DNA of 64,000 nucleotides from Saccharospirillum sp039982735 (GTDB lineage Bacteria; Pseudomonadota; Gammaproteobacteria; Pseudomonadales; Natronospirillaceae). Positions 33,650-43,413 of this stretch are shown one piece after another. The notes below the pieces were generated by a model, which was not told the DNA's origin, made no database searches, and was given only the letters and a program-made list of their open reading frames with translations. The translations under genes were made by a program, and so were the position numbers. The stretch lies in assembly GCF_039982735.1 (NCBI RefSeq), contig NZ_JBDWXV010000025.1, positions 1 through 64,000 on the forward strand. The letters run 5' to 3'. Positions within the stretch are counted from its first letter, which is position 1. Each line of letters starts with the position of its first letter.

Positions 33650-35254
33650 TCACGCCGACTTCAACTTGAACTGGCCAGCCAATTCCTGAAGCTCCACACT
33701 CAGGCGACTGAGCTCCTGGTTCGATTGCAGCGTTTCCTCACTGGCGGTTGCTGTCTGATCGGCCGACTCTGAGATGCTGAGAATATTACGGCTGATGTCT
33801 TCCGCGACGGCACTCTGCTGGGTTACTGCGGCTGCAATTTGCTGATTCATGTCCTGAATTTGGGTAACGGCTTCGGTGATCGACTTGAACGCTTCCCGGG
33901 CCTGAGTAGCCGGCCCTTTGGTCGCATCGGCCCGCTCGGAGCTGAGTTTCATTTTTTCGGCCGTGCTCTGGGCTTTCTTCTGCAACTTGGTGATCAGCGC
34001 TTCGATTTTTTCGGTCGATTCCTGAGTGCGCTTCGACAGGCCGCGCACTTCATCCGCCACCACAGCGAAGCCGCGCCCTGCGTCACCCGCTCGTGCTGCT
34101 TCAATGGCTGCGTTCAAGGCCAGCAGGTTGGTTTGCTCGGCGATACCGGCAATGACATCGAGCACGGTGCCAATCTTATCGCTGTCTTCTTTCAGTTCCA
34201 CAATAGTCTGAGTTGCTTCTTCCACTTCGTCGGCCAGCTCTTCAGTCTGTTTGATGTTATTGCGCACCAGACCACCCCCTTCACGGGTGAGCCGTTCGCA
34301 CTCCTGCGCTGAACTCGACGCTTCTTCAGCATTTTGCGCAACTTCCCGCACCGTTGCCGTCATCTCATTCATGGCTGTCGCAACCTGGTCGGTTTCATTC
34401 TTTTGTTCCGTAATAACCCGGGTACTCTCCTGAGCAACAGACGACATTTGCTCGCTGGCTGACGCCAGTTGTGTAATGCCGTTACCCAGCCGGCCGATCA
34501 ACTCTTGCAAGCTGTGAATCATGGTGTTGGTGGCCTTCATCAACACGCCCATTTCATCGGTGCGCCGAGTCACCAGTTCCTGGTCGAGATCGCCCTCGGC
34601 CAGGTTCGTCATTACGTCAACCAGCCGCGACAACGGCTGACTGATCATAGCGGTAATGACGACCGCGATGAGTATACCCAGCGCCAGCGCCAGAGCAGTG
34701 ACAAGCACAATGGTTTGAATGGATTGGGCGACCGTTCCATCAACTTCGCTGTCTTTGCTCATGATATAGTCATCGATGATCGCCTGCATGGCCAGGGCGC
34801 TGCTAACCAGCGAATCGTTATACTCCTCCATCTGTGCTTCACTTACGCCAGCCTCAAAACCACTGACCAGCAAGGTAAAGTTGTTTGCGTACTGGTCCAG
34901 CTCTTCCAGCACGTTTTGCATCACCGGAGCGGTACGCGGATCCACTGCTGTTTCTATCAAAGCATTCGCGTCGGTACGCAACACCGCGAGCTGAGCTTCG
35001 ACTTCGTCAAGATACTGTGCTTCACGGGTCAACTCATAGGATTTTTCCGCAATGCGGGTATTGGCTATACGTTCGCCCATAGCATCAAACAATCTGAGAC
35101 GCTGATACTCTTCAGTCACGAGATTGAGATTCTGATAGCCGGTTAAAGCAATGCCGGCGGTCAAAAATAGAACCAGACCGAAACCACCAAACAATTTAAT
35201 TCGGGTAGACAGGTTGTAAAAAGGTTGAGTAATGCGATCGAACATAGCCATCAT
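33650..35254 (-). CDS. Methyl-accepting chemotaxis protein
   Basis: A 534-residue transmembrane chemoreceptor. Membrane helices lie at about 20-42 and 186-210, enclosing a periplasmic four-helix-bundle type sensor of about 145 residues. A HAMP domain (SQPLSRLVDVMTNLAEGDLD) follows, then the signalling domain with the conserved hairpin tip EQTNLLALNAAIEAARAGD and VADEVRGLSKRTQEST. It signals to CheA/CheW; the ligand is unknown. Three Met codons at the start (MMAMF) leave the exact start open by a few residues. An AT-rich palindrome lies upstream. Confidence 0.95.
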   Translation of the reverse strand: MMAMFDRITQPFYNLSTRIKLFGGFGLVLFLTAGIALTGYQNLNLVTEEYQRLRLFDAMGERIANTRIAEKSYELTREAQYLDEVEAQLAVLRTDANALIETAVDPRTAPVMQNVLEELDQYANNFTLLVSGFEAGVSEAQMEEYNDSLVSSALAMQAIIDDYIMSKDSEVDGTVAQSIQTIVLVTALALALGILIAVVITAMISQPLSRLVDVMTNLAEGDLDQELVTRRTDEMGVLMKATNTMIHSLQELIGRLGNGITQLASASEQMSSVAQESTRVITEQKNETDQVATAMNEMTATVREVAQNAEEASSSAQECERLTREGGGLVRNNIKQTEELADEVEEATQTIVELKEDSDKIGTVLDVIAGIAEQTNLLALNAAIEAARAGDAGRGFAVVADEVRGLSKRTQESTEKIEALITKLQKKAQSTAEKMKLSSERADATKGPATQAREAFKSITEAVTQIQDMNQQIAAAVTQQSAVAEDISRNILSISESADQTATASEETLQSNQELSRLSVELQELAGQFKLKSA

Positions 35255-35343
35255 CCTTCGGTCTATTTGTCTGACAAAAAGTCTTATGACAGTAAAACGT
35301 AGCAGATGGCATAGCTTATGATAGGGTTGATGCCATCATTCTC

Positions 35344-35360
35344 ATTCAAATAATTTGAAT
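35344..35360. promoter_or_regulatory. AT-rich palindrome upstream of the chemoreceptor gene
   Basis: ATTCAAAT-A-ATTTGAAT is a perfect 17-base palindrome 90 bases upstream of the receptor start and 61 bases from the end of the PAS-EAL gene. It could be an operator; the binding protein is not known. Confidence 0.35.
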
Positions 35361-35420
35361 CGAAGAAACATAAACCACTTTACCATGGTGGGTGAAGGAG
35401 TCCGGCAGTGTGATGTCTGC

Positions 35421-37478
35421 TTAGGAAAACCCTCCCATTAGGTCGGCCATAGGAAACGGTCGATCAAACCAAAAGCCCTGACCATAGTCGCATCCCAATC
35501 GCAAAAGAGCCTCAACTTGCTCAGGTTGTTCAATGCCTTCAGCGATCACTGACAGGGACAATGAACGGGCAATCGACATGATTCCCTCAATCATCTGATA
35601 GCCGGAGTCGGTCAGTATCTCGTCGACAAATACTTTATCGATCTTGATACCGGTCACCGGCAGATTTTTCAGATAGCCGAGCGATGAATAGCCAGTCCCA
35701 AAATCATCGATGTCGATTTTGACGCCTCGCTCTTTGAACTGACGCAAATGATTGAGAACGTCGCCACCCGGCTTGACCAGACTGCCTTCCGTGATTTCAA
35801 GCACCAGATCGGCCGGTGACAGTTGCCACAGGTCGAGGCTCTGGTTAACCAGCGATAGCAGTGACACATCAGAGAAATGATCGGCAGTGATGTTGACCGC
35901 GATTGGCAACACCGGTTTGCCCTCCTGATTCCGCTGCGCGAGGTGATGCACGACCTGATTGATCATGAAGCGGTCAAGTTCTTTACCCAGCCCGATAGCC
36001 TCGGCGATGGGAATAAATTCGGCGGGTGAAACGAAGCTGCTGTCCGACCGAGGCCATCGAACCAGGGCTTCAAAGCCAACCCGCTGGCCTGTTTTCAGCG
36101 CCACCTTGGGTTGCAGGTAGACCTCCAACTGGTCGTTTTGCAAGGCTGACCGCAATGCCTGTTCGATGTCCATGCTTCTGGTCAGGCGGGCGTGATTATC
36201 CGGGTTGTAGAAACCGATGTTGATGTCGATACCAGCCTCCATCATTGCTGCTTCGGACCACTGAATCAGTTCGGATATTTTGTCGGTGTCCTGCGGACAA
36301 AGGCAGATGCCTGCCCGGCCTGAAAGGCGCACAATTTCGGAGTGCATGGCGTACGGTTCCTCCATCAACGCCACAATACTGCGCACGATCCGTGTCACTT
36401 CCTCATGATCTGACCCCGGTACAACAGCAATCAGATGGCTACCACTCATTCGCGCGCAGAGACTGTCCACAGGCAGTGCCGACTCGAGACGGCGCGCTAA
36501 CCAGGTCAGTATCCGGTCACCTTCTTCATAACCGTAACGCTGATTAACAATGCCAAAACGAGAATAGGAAATAGCCGCGACCGCACAGGTCGAATGGGTA
36601 TTGATCCAGGCAGGGAACTGCTTAATCAGGGCTTCTTTGGTCAGGAAGCCCGTGAGTGCATCATGTGTCTCCAGGTACTCGGCTTCCTGGCGGGCTTCGT
36701 GAACCTCATCCATCAGCTTATGCCGGGCACTGAGGTCATGACAGATGCCAATAAATGTACGGGCTCCTTCGACCATGGCCTCACCTACCGATAGATGCAT
36801 CGGAAAGGTGGTTCCGTCTTTCCTAAGACCCGAGACCTCACGACCTATGCCGATGATCCGTGCAGGGCCACCTTCCAGATAATGTCTGATGTACTGGTCG
36901 TGCCTGTGCCCGTATTCGGCCGGCATCAACACAGAGACATTGCGCCCAACCACCTCGGCAGAAGACCAGCCAAACAAGGATTGGGCCGCGGCATTAAATG
37001 CCTGAATCAACCCGCCTTCATCAATTGTCACAATGCCATCAGCTGCGGCATCGAACAATGCGTTTTGCACCAGTTGGAGCCGGTGCAAGTCCTGTTCGAT
37101 CTTCTGCTGTGCTCTCAGGTCACGGCAAAAGGCGAGATACCAGGTTCCGTCGGTCAAAGCCGCTTCAGCGACGGTCAAGTGGATCGGGAATTCCTGTGCT
37201 TCGGAGTCTACCGCTGTCACAATTCGGCTCTGCCCGATGATGCCGGGCTGGCCCGTCGTCTGGTACCGGTTCAGGAACCCATCGTGCAGATCGGCCATCG
37301 CGTGAGGCATCAGCTGCCTGACGTTAGTGCCGTTTAAATAACCCGGCGAGTAGAGAAACAACCGCTCGGCGGACTGACTGGCACGAATGATGTTGCCCTG
37401 AGTGTCTGAAATAATAACGGCGTCAGGTGAAACCGCCATTATCGACTCGAACAAGGTGTCCTGGTCGATTCGTATCAT
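35421..37478 (-). CDS. PAS-PAS-GGDEF-EAL protein, probable c-di-GMP phosphodiesterase
   Basis: A 685-residue cytoplasmic protein: PAS 1 (about 10-125, AVSPDAVIISDTQGNIIRAS), PAS 2 (about 135-250, DAAADGIVTIDEGGLIQAFN), a GGDEF-like domain (about 265-425) and an EAL domain (about 435-680). The GGDEF signature is replaced by SGSHL, so it cannot be a normal cyclase. The EAL domain looks complete: GFEALVRWP, LEITEGSL, DDFGTGYSSLGYL, IKIDKVFV, EGIEQPEQ and YGQGFWFDRP. It therefore probably degrades c-di-GMP under redox, oxygen or small-molecule control by its PAS domains. It is encoded between two chemoreceptors on the same strand. Confidence 0.92.
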   Translation of the reverse strand: MIRIDQDTLFESIMAVSPDAVIISDTQGNIIRASQSAERLFLYSPGYLNGTNVRQLMPHAMADLHDGFLNRYQTTGQPGIIGQSRIVTAVDSEAQEFPIHLTVAEAALTDGTWYLAFCRDLRAQQKIEQDLHRLQLVQNALFDAAADGIVTIDEGGLIQAFNAAAQSLFGWSSAEVVGRNVSVLMPAEYGHRHDQYIRHYLEGGPARIIGIGREVSGLRKDGTTFPMHLSVGEAMVEGARTFIGICHDLSARHKLMDEVHEARQEAEYLETHDALTGFLTKEALIKQFPAWINTHSTCAVAAISYSRFGIVNQRYGYEEGDRILTWLARRLESALPVDSLCARMSGSHLIAVVPGSDHEEVTRIVRSIVALMEEPYAMHSEIVRLSGRAGICLCPQDTDKISELIQWSEAAMMEAGIDINIGFYNPDNHARLTRSMDIEQALRSALQNDQLEVYLQPKVALKTGQRVGFEALVRWPRSDSSFVSPAEFIPIAEAIGLGKELDRFMINQVVHHLAQRNQEGKPVLPIAVNITADHFSDVSLLSLVNQSLDLWQLSPADLVLEITEGSLVKPGGDVLNHLRQFKERGVKIDIDDFGTGYSSLGYLKNLPVTGIKIDKVFVDEILTDSGYQMIEGIMSIARSLSLSVIAEGIEQPEQVEALLRLGCDYGQGFWFDRPFPMADLMGGFS

Positions 37479-37505
37479 GCATACTCAAATTTCATGTGTC
37501 AGTGG

Positions 37506-39059
37506 CTATCGTTTAAACCGGTTGACCAGCTCATCCAGGTCCTGGGCGACTCTATGAACCTGACCGATTCGCTCAGCCGCGTGCGTTGATAAATCGGTAT
37601 TGCTCGATGCCAGGTTTGAAATGGTTACAATTTGCTGATTGATTTGTTCCGACACCTGCGCCTGCTCCTCAACCGCTGCCGCCATTTCCTGAGACATACT
37701 GGCAATGCCGTCGACTGAGGCGGCAATGCCATCGAGTTTATCGGATGAAATCGCGACCTGTTTCAACCCCTCTTCGGCATCTTTCTGTCCTTCACTCGCC
37801 ACGGTAATCGCCTGCTTGGCGCGGTTTTTCAGTTCGGCAATGATTGAATGAATTTCCTGTGTCGACCCCTGGGTGCGTTGTGCCAGTTGACGCACCTCAT
37901 CGGCTACAACCGCAAAGCCACGGCCCGATTCGCCAGCCCGTGCTGCTTCGATGGCGGCGTTCAATGCCAACAGGTTAGTCTGCTCTGCGATTTGTTCAAT
38001 GATCTGGGCCGCACCCATGATGGTTTCCGTTTGTTTCGACAAATCGCCAACCGCTTTGCTGATGCCATCCACCTTGGTTTTCAATTGTTCAATAACTTGA
38101 TGGGTTTTGCGAGAAACCGAAGCACCCTCTGAGGCTAGCCCGCTGGCTTCCTCGGCTTTATGGGCGGTTTGCTGAACGTGATTGGATACTTCGTTGATGG
38201 TGGCTGTCATCTGATTCATCGCGGCAGCCACCTGATCGGATTCGTCCTGTTGCTTGCGCATTTCAGACTGGGCTTCCGTGGCCATGCTCAGTGCATCGGA
38301 AGCATCGCGGCTGGCCCGTATCGACGCATCCTGAATGCGGGTCAGCACGGTATCCAGATGCGCTTGCTCGCTCATAATGGCAACTTTCAACCGGCCCAGA
38401 TCACGGGCATCATCGGTGTAACTCTTTACTGCCAGATCGTGTTTAAACGATTTGCCCAACATTTTATTGAGCCCGGCCATCAGCGAACGACGGGACAGCA
38501 GCCACCAGCATGACAAGGCCATGAGCGAGAACAATACGACGCCATAAGCCAGTGCAGGCTGATTTGACGCAAAGAGTGCCAGCGACACCAAAACCATAAT
38601 GGCAGTTGCCATGGTTTGCCGGGGCGGCAACGCCGGGCCAGGTTTAAAACCAGAGTTTTTTATTTTGCGATAGAGTTTTTCAGCGCGCTCTACATCGCTA
38701 CGCTCGGGGACACGACGAACCGATTCATAACCGATGACGGTGCCGTTATCGGTAACCGGGGTAACATAAGCATTCACCCAATAGTAATCACCGTTTTTAC
38801 AGCGGTTCTTAACCAGGCCCATCCAGGGCTGGTTGGCCTTCAGATGCGACCACATGACTTCATAGGCTTCTGACGGCATGTCCGGATGACGGATGATGTT
38901 ATGGGGCTGGCCGATAAGCTCTTCCCGGGTAAAGCCGCTGACGCGCTCAAAGGCATCGTTGCAGTGTTTTATTCGACCTTTCAGATCAGTGGACGAAATC
39001 AGTTTTTCGTCTGTTGAGAACGAAATTTCCTTATCGGTGACCGGTTGATTATTTCTCAC
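37506..39059 (-). CDS. Aer-like PAS-containing chemoreceptor
   Basis: A 517-residue receptor with a cytoplasmic N-terminal PAS domain like E. coli Aer, the oxygen/redox taxis transducer. The GTG at 39057-39059, preceded by GGAGGAAGTA, gives MRNNQPVTDKEISF, the typical Aer-family start; a TTG four codons upstream is less likely. PAS motifs include STDLKGRIKHCNDAFERVSG and NGDYYWVNAYVTPV. Two closely spaced membrane helices occur at about 148-185, then a methyl-accepting domain with EQTNLLALNAAIEAARAGES and VADEVRQLAQRTQGST. It would report energy or redox state to CheA. The gene lies 27 bases upstream of the PAS-EAL gene, so the two may be co-transcribed. Confidence 0.93.
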   Translation of the reverse strand: MRNNQPVTDKEISFSTDEKLISSTDLKGRIKHCNDAFERVSGFTREELIGQPHNIIRHPDMPSEAYEVMWSHLKANQPWMGLVKNRCKNGDYYWVNAYVTPVTDNGTVIGYESVRRVPERSDVERAEKLYRKIKNSGFKPGPALPPRQTMATAIMVLVSLALFASNQPALAYGVVLFSLMALSCWWLLSRRSLMAGLNKMLGKSFKHDLAVKSYTDDARDLGRLKVAIMSEQAHLDTVLTRIQDASIRASRDASDALSMATEAQSEMRKQQDESDQVAAAMNQMTATINEVSNHVQQTAHKAEEASGLASEGASVSRKTHQVIEQLKTKVDGISKAVGDLSKQTETIMGAAQIIEQIAEQTNLLALNAAIEAARAGESGRGFAVVADEVRQLAQRTQGSTQEIHSIIAELKNRAKQAITVASEGQKDAEEGLKQVAISSDKLDGIAASVDGIASMSQEMAAAVEEQAQVSEQINQQIVTISNLASSNTDLSTHAAERIGQVHRVAQDLDELVNRFKR

Positions 39060-39462
39060 TACTTCCTCCAATGCCTGCTAACAGGCGAACACTTCTGTCC
39101 TATCCCGGTATCGCCATCTCGTTTCAGAGACTGAAGGCGGTAAAGATCGCGATTATTCGGCACAGCATCCGGGCGGAACGCTTCGGGCACACTGATTACA
39201 ACTGCCACTGTAACGCATACTATCGGCCTGGTTATTAGCCCCTTTAGTTCTGTTTTTTAATTTAGTCGGCAGAGTAATAGATCATCAGGGTAGAGGGTGA
39301 CAACCAACCTGATTATCGGGATGCGCGATGTTGGTAGGTATAGACCAGCGTTTGGCATTGAGCAAAAACTAAACTGAAATAGGTTCGAGGGATGTAACAC
39401 TAGGAGGCATTTACTGTTTCTTCTGGATGTTGGCGGGTAGATCAGGAAAGACCAAAAAAAAA
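39060..39462. other. Gap between the Aer-like gene and rhlE
   Basis: About 400 bases, no recognised gene and no R-family repeat, which is unusual for this window. GCCTGCTAACAGGC (about 39073-39086) is a small hairpin in the Aer-like leader. The promoter of that gene is presumably here. Confidence 0.35.
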
Positions 39463-39498
39463 CGGGCTACCGGGCGAGTAACTCGCACCGGTAACCCG
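39452..39498 (-). terminator. Intrinsic terminator after rhlE
   Basis: On the minus strand CGGGTTACCGGTGCGAG pairs with CTCGCCCGGTAGCCCG and is followed directly by nine T residues. The stem begins within 10 bases of the rhlE stop codon. Confidence 0.9.
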
Positions 39499-39506
39499 AC
39501 AGTACA

Positions 39507-40841
39507 TCAGGCCGAGGCAGAACTGCGCGGGCGTGCAGGTCTTGGCTTGCGACGTACGGTTGGCTTGTTGGCCGATGAATCTGAACGGCGGTCGTTGCGA
39601 TCACCGGACGAACGGCCCTGGCTGTTGCCATTGCGCGGCGATTGCGGCCGGCTTGGGCGTGAACTGCTCGCCGGGCGCTTGCTGCTGGCGCGACCTTCCG
39701 GTACCCGTTGATCGGGTTCAAAACCTTCAACTTCAGTGCGTTCGATGCGCTGACTGGTCAGCTTTTCGATGCCGGCCAGAAAATCCGCTTCATCAGCACT
39801 GACCAGTGAAATGGCTTTGCCTGAGGCACCGGCACGGCCGGTACGGCCGATGCGGTGTACGTAGTCTTCGGCGATGTTGGGCAAGTCGAAATTCACGACC
39901 TGCGGCAGCTGGTCGATGTCCAAACCCCGGGCAGCAATGTCGGTGGCGACCAGAATGCTGACTTTACCGGCTTTAAAGTTGGCCAGCGCCTTGGTACGTG
40001 CACCCTGACTCTTGTTGCCGTGAATAGCCGCAGCCCGAATGTCGTTCTTTTCCAGAAATTCGGTCAGTTTGTTGGCACCATGCTTGGTGCGGGTGAACAC
40101 CAGAGCCTGTTTCCAACCGCCATCATGGATCAGCTTGGCCAGCAGGGCAGGCTTACGCTTTTTATCAACCGGATGCACTTCCTGTGTCACCGTAGCCGCT
40201 GTGGTGTTGCGCGGTGTCACGGAGATTTCAACCGGATCGTTCACCAGGCCTTTGGCCAGGGTGCGAATTTCCGGAGAGAAGGTGGCCGAGAACAAGAGGT
40301 TCTGGCGTTCTTTGGGCAACACGGCCAGAATTTTCTTGATGTCGTTGATGAAACCCATGTCGAGCATGCGGTCGGCTTCGTCGAGCACCAGGACTTCCAG
40401 TTGCTTGAAATTCACCGCACGCTGGTTGAACAAGTCGAGCAGACGACCGGGTGTCGCCACCAGGATGTCTGCGCCTTTGCGCAGGGCCATCATTTGCGGG
40501 TTAATTTTAACGCCGCCGAAAACAACGGTGGAGCTCAGGTTCAGGTGGCGGCCGTAGGTGACGACGCTTTCCTGAATCTGGGCAGCCAGTTCGCGGGTTG
40601 GGGTCAGAATCAGAGCGCGGGTGCTGTTGCTGCGGGCACGTTCGCCGTCAGCAAGGCGTTGCAACAGGGGCAGGGTAAAGCCTGCGGTTTTGCCGGTGCC
40701 GGTTTGGGCAGCGGCCATCACATCACGGCCGGACAGTACGGCGGGGATCGCCTGGGCCTGAATGGGTGACGGTGTATCATAGCCTTGGTCGGCCACGGCT
40801 TTCTGCAGTGGCAATGACAGGCCGAGAGAGGCAAAGCTCAT
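39507..40841 (-). CDS. rhlE: ATP-dependent DEAD-box RNA helicase RhlE
   Basis: Remodels RNA, in E. coli during ribosome assembly and mRNA decay. 444 residues. Motifs in order: Q motif with SPIQAQAIPAVLSGRD, Walker A AAQTGTGKTAGF, PTRELAAQI, VATPGRLLDLF, VLDEADRMLD, LFSATFSPEI, and HRIGRTGRAGASG. The last 75 residues are a disordered basic tail rich in Ser, Arg and Pro (KRPASSSRPSRPQSPRNG), usual for RhlE and thought to bind RNA. The start MSFASLGLSLPLQKAVADQG is standard. A strong terminator follows. Confidence 0.95.
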   Translation of the reverse strand: MSFASLGLSLPLQKAVADQGYDTPSPIQAQAIPAVLSGRDVMAAAQTGTGKTAGFTLPLLQRLADGERARSNSTRALILTPTRELAAQIQESVVTYGRHLNLSSTVVFGGVKINPQMMALRKGADILVATPGRLLDLFNQRAVNFKQLEVLVLDEADRMLDMGFINDIKKILAVLPKERQNLLFSATFSPEIRTLAKGLVNDPVEISVTPRNTTAATVTQEVHPVDKKRKPALLAKLIHDGGWKQALVFTRTKHGANKLTEFLEKNDIRAAAIHGNKSQGARTKALANFKAGKVSILVATDIAARGLDIDQLPQVVNFDLPNIAEDYVHRIGRTGRAGASGKAISLVSADEADFLAGIEKLTSQRIERTEVEGFEPDQRVPEGRASSKRPASSSRPSRPQSPRNGNSQGRSSGDRNDRRSDSSANKPTVRRKPRPARPRSSASA

Positions 40842-40989
40842 AGTTCGGAGGTTCTCTATTTAAAAGACAAAGATGGGTGACCCATCCTTTTAACAGGCAG
40901 GTCGCGGCGCCCGTTTTTGAGCGGCGGTGCAGCTTACAGGAAGGGGCTGCAGAACGCCATGTTTGGGTAGGTAATAGACTGGTCTGGTG

Positions 40990-41207
40990 GCGCCAAGAAT
41001 TAGAAATTCGCTGGGTAACTTGGCTTAGTGGTCACTGTTTCTTCGGTGGCTGGCGGACCACCGGGTACACCTATTGGAGGTACGCCGTGCCTACATCCAT
41101 GTAGGCTCGGAGACCGCATCCATGCGGTCTAACGACCCCCAATAGGTGCACCCGGTGGTCCTAGATCATCTCAGGTTAAGTTATCTCGTATTTCTAACCC
41201 ATGGCGG
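40990..41207 (+). repeat. R13: variable-stem palindromic element with degenerate terminal repeats
   Basis: A 107-bp core (41055-41161) has arms GGACCACCGGGTACACCTAT and the complement of ATAGGTGCACCCGGTGGTCC. Inner hairpins are CTACATCCATGTAG and GACCGCATCCATGCGGTC. The outer TAGAAATTCG and CGTATTTCTA match the R5/R19 ends less well. Confidence 0.87.
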
Positions 41208-41270
41208 TTGAGCCCGAGGTTACAAATTGAAACCTAACCCGCTTCTTGGATCTTAACAGTAATACGTCGA

Positions 41271-42935
41271 CTACTTCTCGCACGCAAAGCTAGCAGCCGA
41301 AGCTTCATTACCACCTGTGTATCTCGCTACTTGTGGGTAGGGGCAGAGCTTACGCTCTACCTGGCCCAGTTGCGCCATGGCATCGTCATTGCCGGGCATT
41401 ACGCCTGCAACCACGGCGTCAGGCACCTTACCCTGTTCGACCCAGTCAACCAGGGCGGTGAAGAAGTCGAAATCATCCACCGTGGGGCCGCCCGCTCCGT
41501 GTGGCATGCCGGGTACGCGGTAGTAGCGGGCAAAGGCTTCGGCCTGGTCGTTGTTGTTGGCGTCGAGTTTCCGGTACCAGTTTGTGGTGTCGTTGACGGA
41601 GAACACCGGGTCGCTGACGCCGTGGAAGATCAGCATCTTGCCGCCCTGGTTGTTGAAGTCGGCCAGGGTGGGGTTTTCTGAATCGGGTGGGGTCATGTAG
41701 TCCATGGCCGATTCTGTGTAGCGGTCGGTAGTGGCGTAGATTTTCGGGGCGTCGCTGTCGAAGTCGAAGTCGAGCAGGTACTGCTCAAGCGCCTGGGGGG
41801 TGCCAGCCACTTCGATCGGCGGCGTGGTAAACAGCTGCGCCAGTGAGGCGGAACCCATTACGCCGATCAGGGGCTGATTGTTCCAGGGCGGAATCGGGGT
41901 TTCCAGTTTCCAGAAACGCCAGTCGCCGGAACCGATGCCGATGTCCCAGGGCCAGTCACTGTACAGCGGCACACCCTGGGAGTTGACCGGGCCGTTGTGA
42001 ATCGCTGTCAGGGCCGCGACCTGGGCTTTACTCAGGCAGTGGCCGGTCATGGCGGCATCGCATTGCAGGGATTCAATGTTGAAGGTTGTCTGGCAGGCAT
42101 CGGTGTCGGCGATGTAGCCGTCTTCGAGCCCGTCCAGTGAATCACAGGCCTGAGCTATGCCGTCGGCCACGGCTTTTAATTGCTCACGGCTAAAGGCGGT
42201 TCTTACGTCGCCATTAATGGCTTTGAAAGCCTGAATATCCCAGGCGTGTTGCACCGCGGCCCGGGGCAGGTTGAAGCCGGGGTAGCCGACCAGCAAGCCA
42301 TCGAAGGCTTCGGGCATGCGCGAGGCCGCGACCATGGCATGACGTCCGCCGTTGGACCCGCCCACACCATAGGTGTAGTCGATGCGGTCGTCGTAATAGG
42401 TTTCTACCAGGGTGGTGGCCAGCGGGTGCAGTTTGCTGACGGCGGAGTAGCCGTAATCGCGACGGGCTTCCGGGTCGAAACCAAAGCGGGCGCCACCGGC
42501 GAGGCCAGCGTCGGGGTTAGCATCACCGGCGTGGCCAGCGTCACTGGACACCACGGCATAGCCGCGGTTCAGGGCGGTATCAGATTCATCGCCGCCTTTG
42601 AGTTCGCCCACCGCCGGGACGACCGAGCCGTCGTTGCCACCATTGAACTGGTGAACAAAGCGCTGGTTCCAGTCGTTGGGCAAGCGCAGTTCAAAGCTGA
42701 TCTGGTAGTCTTTGCCATCGGCCCCGGTACGAGCGTGGGCAGCCCCCAGAATGCGGCAGTGGTCGACGGCAAAGCCTTCACCAGCGCCAACGGTTTCGAT
42801 TTGGCTGATGGACAGATCGGCGCTTTCCAGAGCAGCAATACTGTCATTCGTGCAGGCCAGGCCTGCGGCGAAAGCGGGTGCGGTGCCAGCTGCTAGCAGG
42901 CTGGCGAGCAGGGTTATTTTAGGTTTCACAAACAT
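41271..42935 (-). CDS. Tannase/feruloyl esterase family protein, secreted
   Basis: A 554-residue alpha/beta hydrolase of the fungal tannase/FaeB family (PF07519 type) that cleaves esters of hydroxycinnamic or gallic acids. A Sec signal peptide covers residues 1-24 (cleavage near AFA-AG), so it acts in periplasm or outside. The nucleophile motif is GVGGSNGGRHAM (Ser about 194). Cys-rich segments such as DHCRILGA, LEDGYIADTDACQTTF and CDAAMTGHCLSKAQVAAL are family hallmarks, and the late FHGVSDPVFSVNDT plus GMPHGAGGPTVDDFDFF supply the Asp and His. It lies 51 bases downstream of the thioesterase gene, probably in one operon with fcs. Its job would be releasing hydroxycinnamates for the pathway beside it. 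Confidence 0.88.
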   Translation of the reverse strand: MFVKPKITLLASLLAAGTAPAFAAGLACTNDSIAALESADLSISQIETVGAGEGFAVDHCRILGAAHARTGADGKDYQISFELRLPNDWNQRFVHQFNGGNDGSVVPAVGELKGGDESDTALNRGYAVVSSDAGHAGDANPDAGLAGGARFGFDPEARRDYGYSAVSKLHPLATTLVETYYDDRIDYTYGVGGSNGGRHAMVAASRMPEAFDGLLVGYPGFNLPRAAVQHAWDIQAFKAINGDVRTAFSREQLKAVADGIAQACDSLDGLEDGYIADTDACQTTFNIESLQCDAAMTGHCLSKAQVAALTAIHNGPVNSQGVPLYSDWPWDIGIGSGDWRFWKLETPIPPWNNQPLIGVMGSASLAQLFTTPPIEVAGTPQALEQYLLDFDFDSDAPKIYATTDRYTESAMDYMTPPDSENPTLADFNNQGGKMLIFHGVSDPVFSVNDTTNWYRKLDANNNDQAEAFARYYRVPGMPHGAGGPTVDDFDFFTALVDWVEQGKVPDAVVAGVMPGNDDAMAQLGQVERKLCPYPQVARYTGGNEASAASFACEK

Positions 42936-42986
42936 CTCCTTCTTGTTGTTGTCGTGTTTTGTCGAGTCGTGTTATTCGATCATTAC

Positions 42987-43403
42987 TCAGCGGTTGAACG
43001 CCTGTATCACTTCCTGGGGAATGGGTTGGGATTTGATCTTGTCAGGGTCTTCCGGGTCTTTACCAACCCAGACGCGGGTTTCGAACCCTTCGACGGCCAG
43101 GGTATCGCCTTTCAGAATGCGGTGATGCACATCGAAACTGCTGCGCCGGAATTCGGTAATGGTCGATTCAATGACCACGTCTTCGCCGAAGTGCGACGGA
43201 ATGTAGAATTTCGAACGCGTATCAACCATGGGAATACCGACCATATTAAATTGCTTCAACATGTCGAATTTCGGGAAGCCCGCCTTGGCAAAAAGCTTGC
43301 CGGTGCAGGCATCGAAGTAGGCAAAATAACGCGGGTAAAACACGATGCCAGCCGGGTCGCAATCACCCCATTCGATGGTTTGTGTGTGTCGGTTAATGAG
43401 CAT
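42987..43403 (-). CDS. 4-hydroxybenzoyl-CoA-type thioesterase (hotdog fold)
   Basis: A 138-residue acyl-CoA thioesterase. I use the ATG at 43401-43403; the open frame extends upstream into fcs but the family begins here. The motif EWGDCDPAGIVFYPRYFAYF is almost that of Pseudomonas 4-hydroxybenzoyl-CoA thioesterase, whose Asp in DCDPAGIV is catalytic. It would hydrolyse an aroyl-CoA to the free acid and CoA in the cytoplasm. It starts 10 bases after the fcs stop, so it belongs to the same operon. In the proposed pathway it frees a hydroxybenzoate (e.g. vanillate) after thiolysis. Confidence 0.88.
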   Translation of the reverse strand: MLINRHTQTIEWGDCDPAGIVFYPRYFAYFDACTGKLFAKAGFPKFDMLKQFNMVGIPMVDTRSKFYIPSHFGEDVVIESTITEFRRSSFDVHHRILKGDTLAVEGFETRVWVGKDPEDPDKIKSQPIPQEVIQAFNR

Positions 43404-43413
43404 GGAGTGTTCC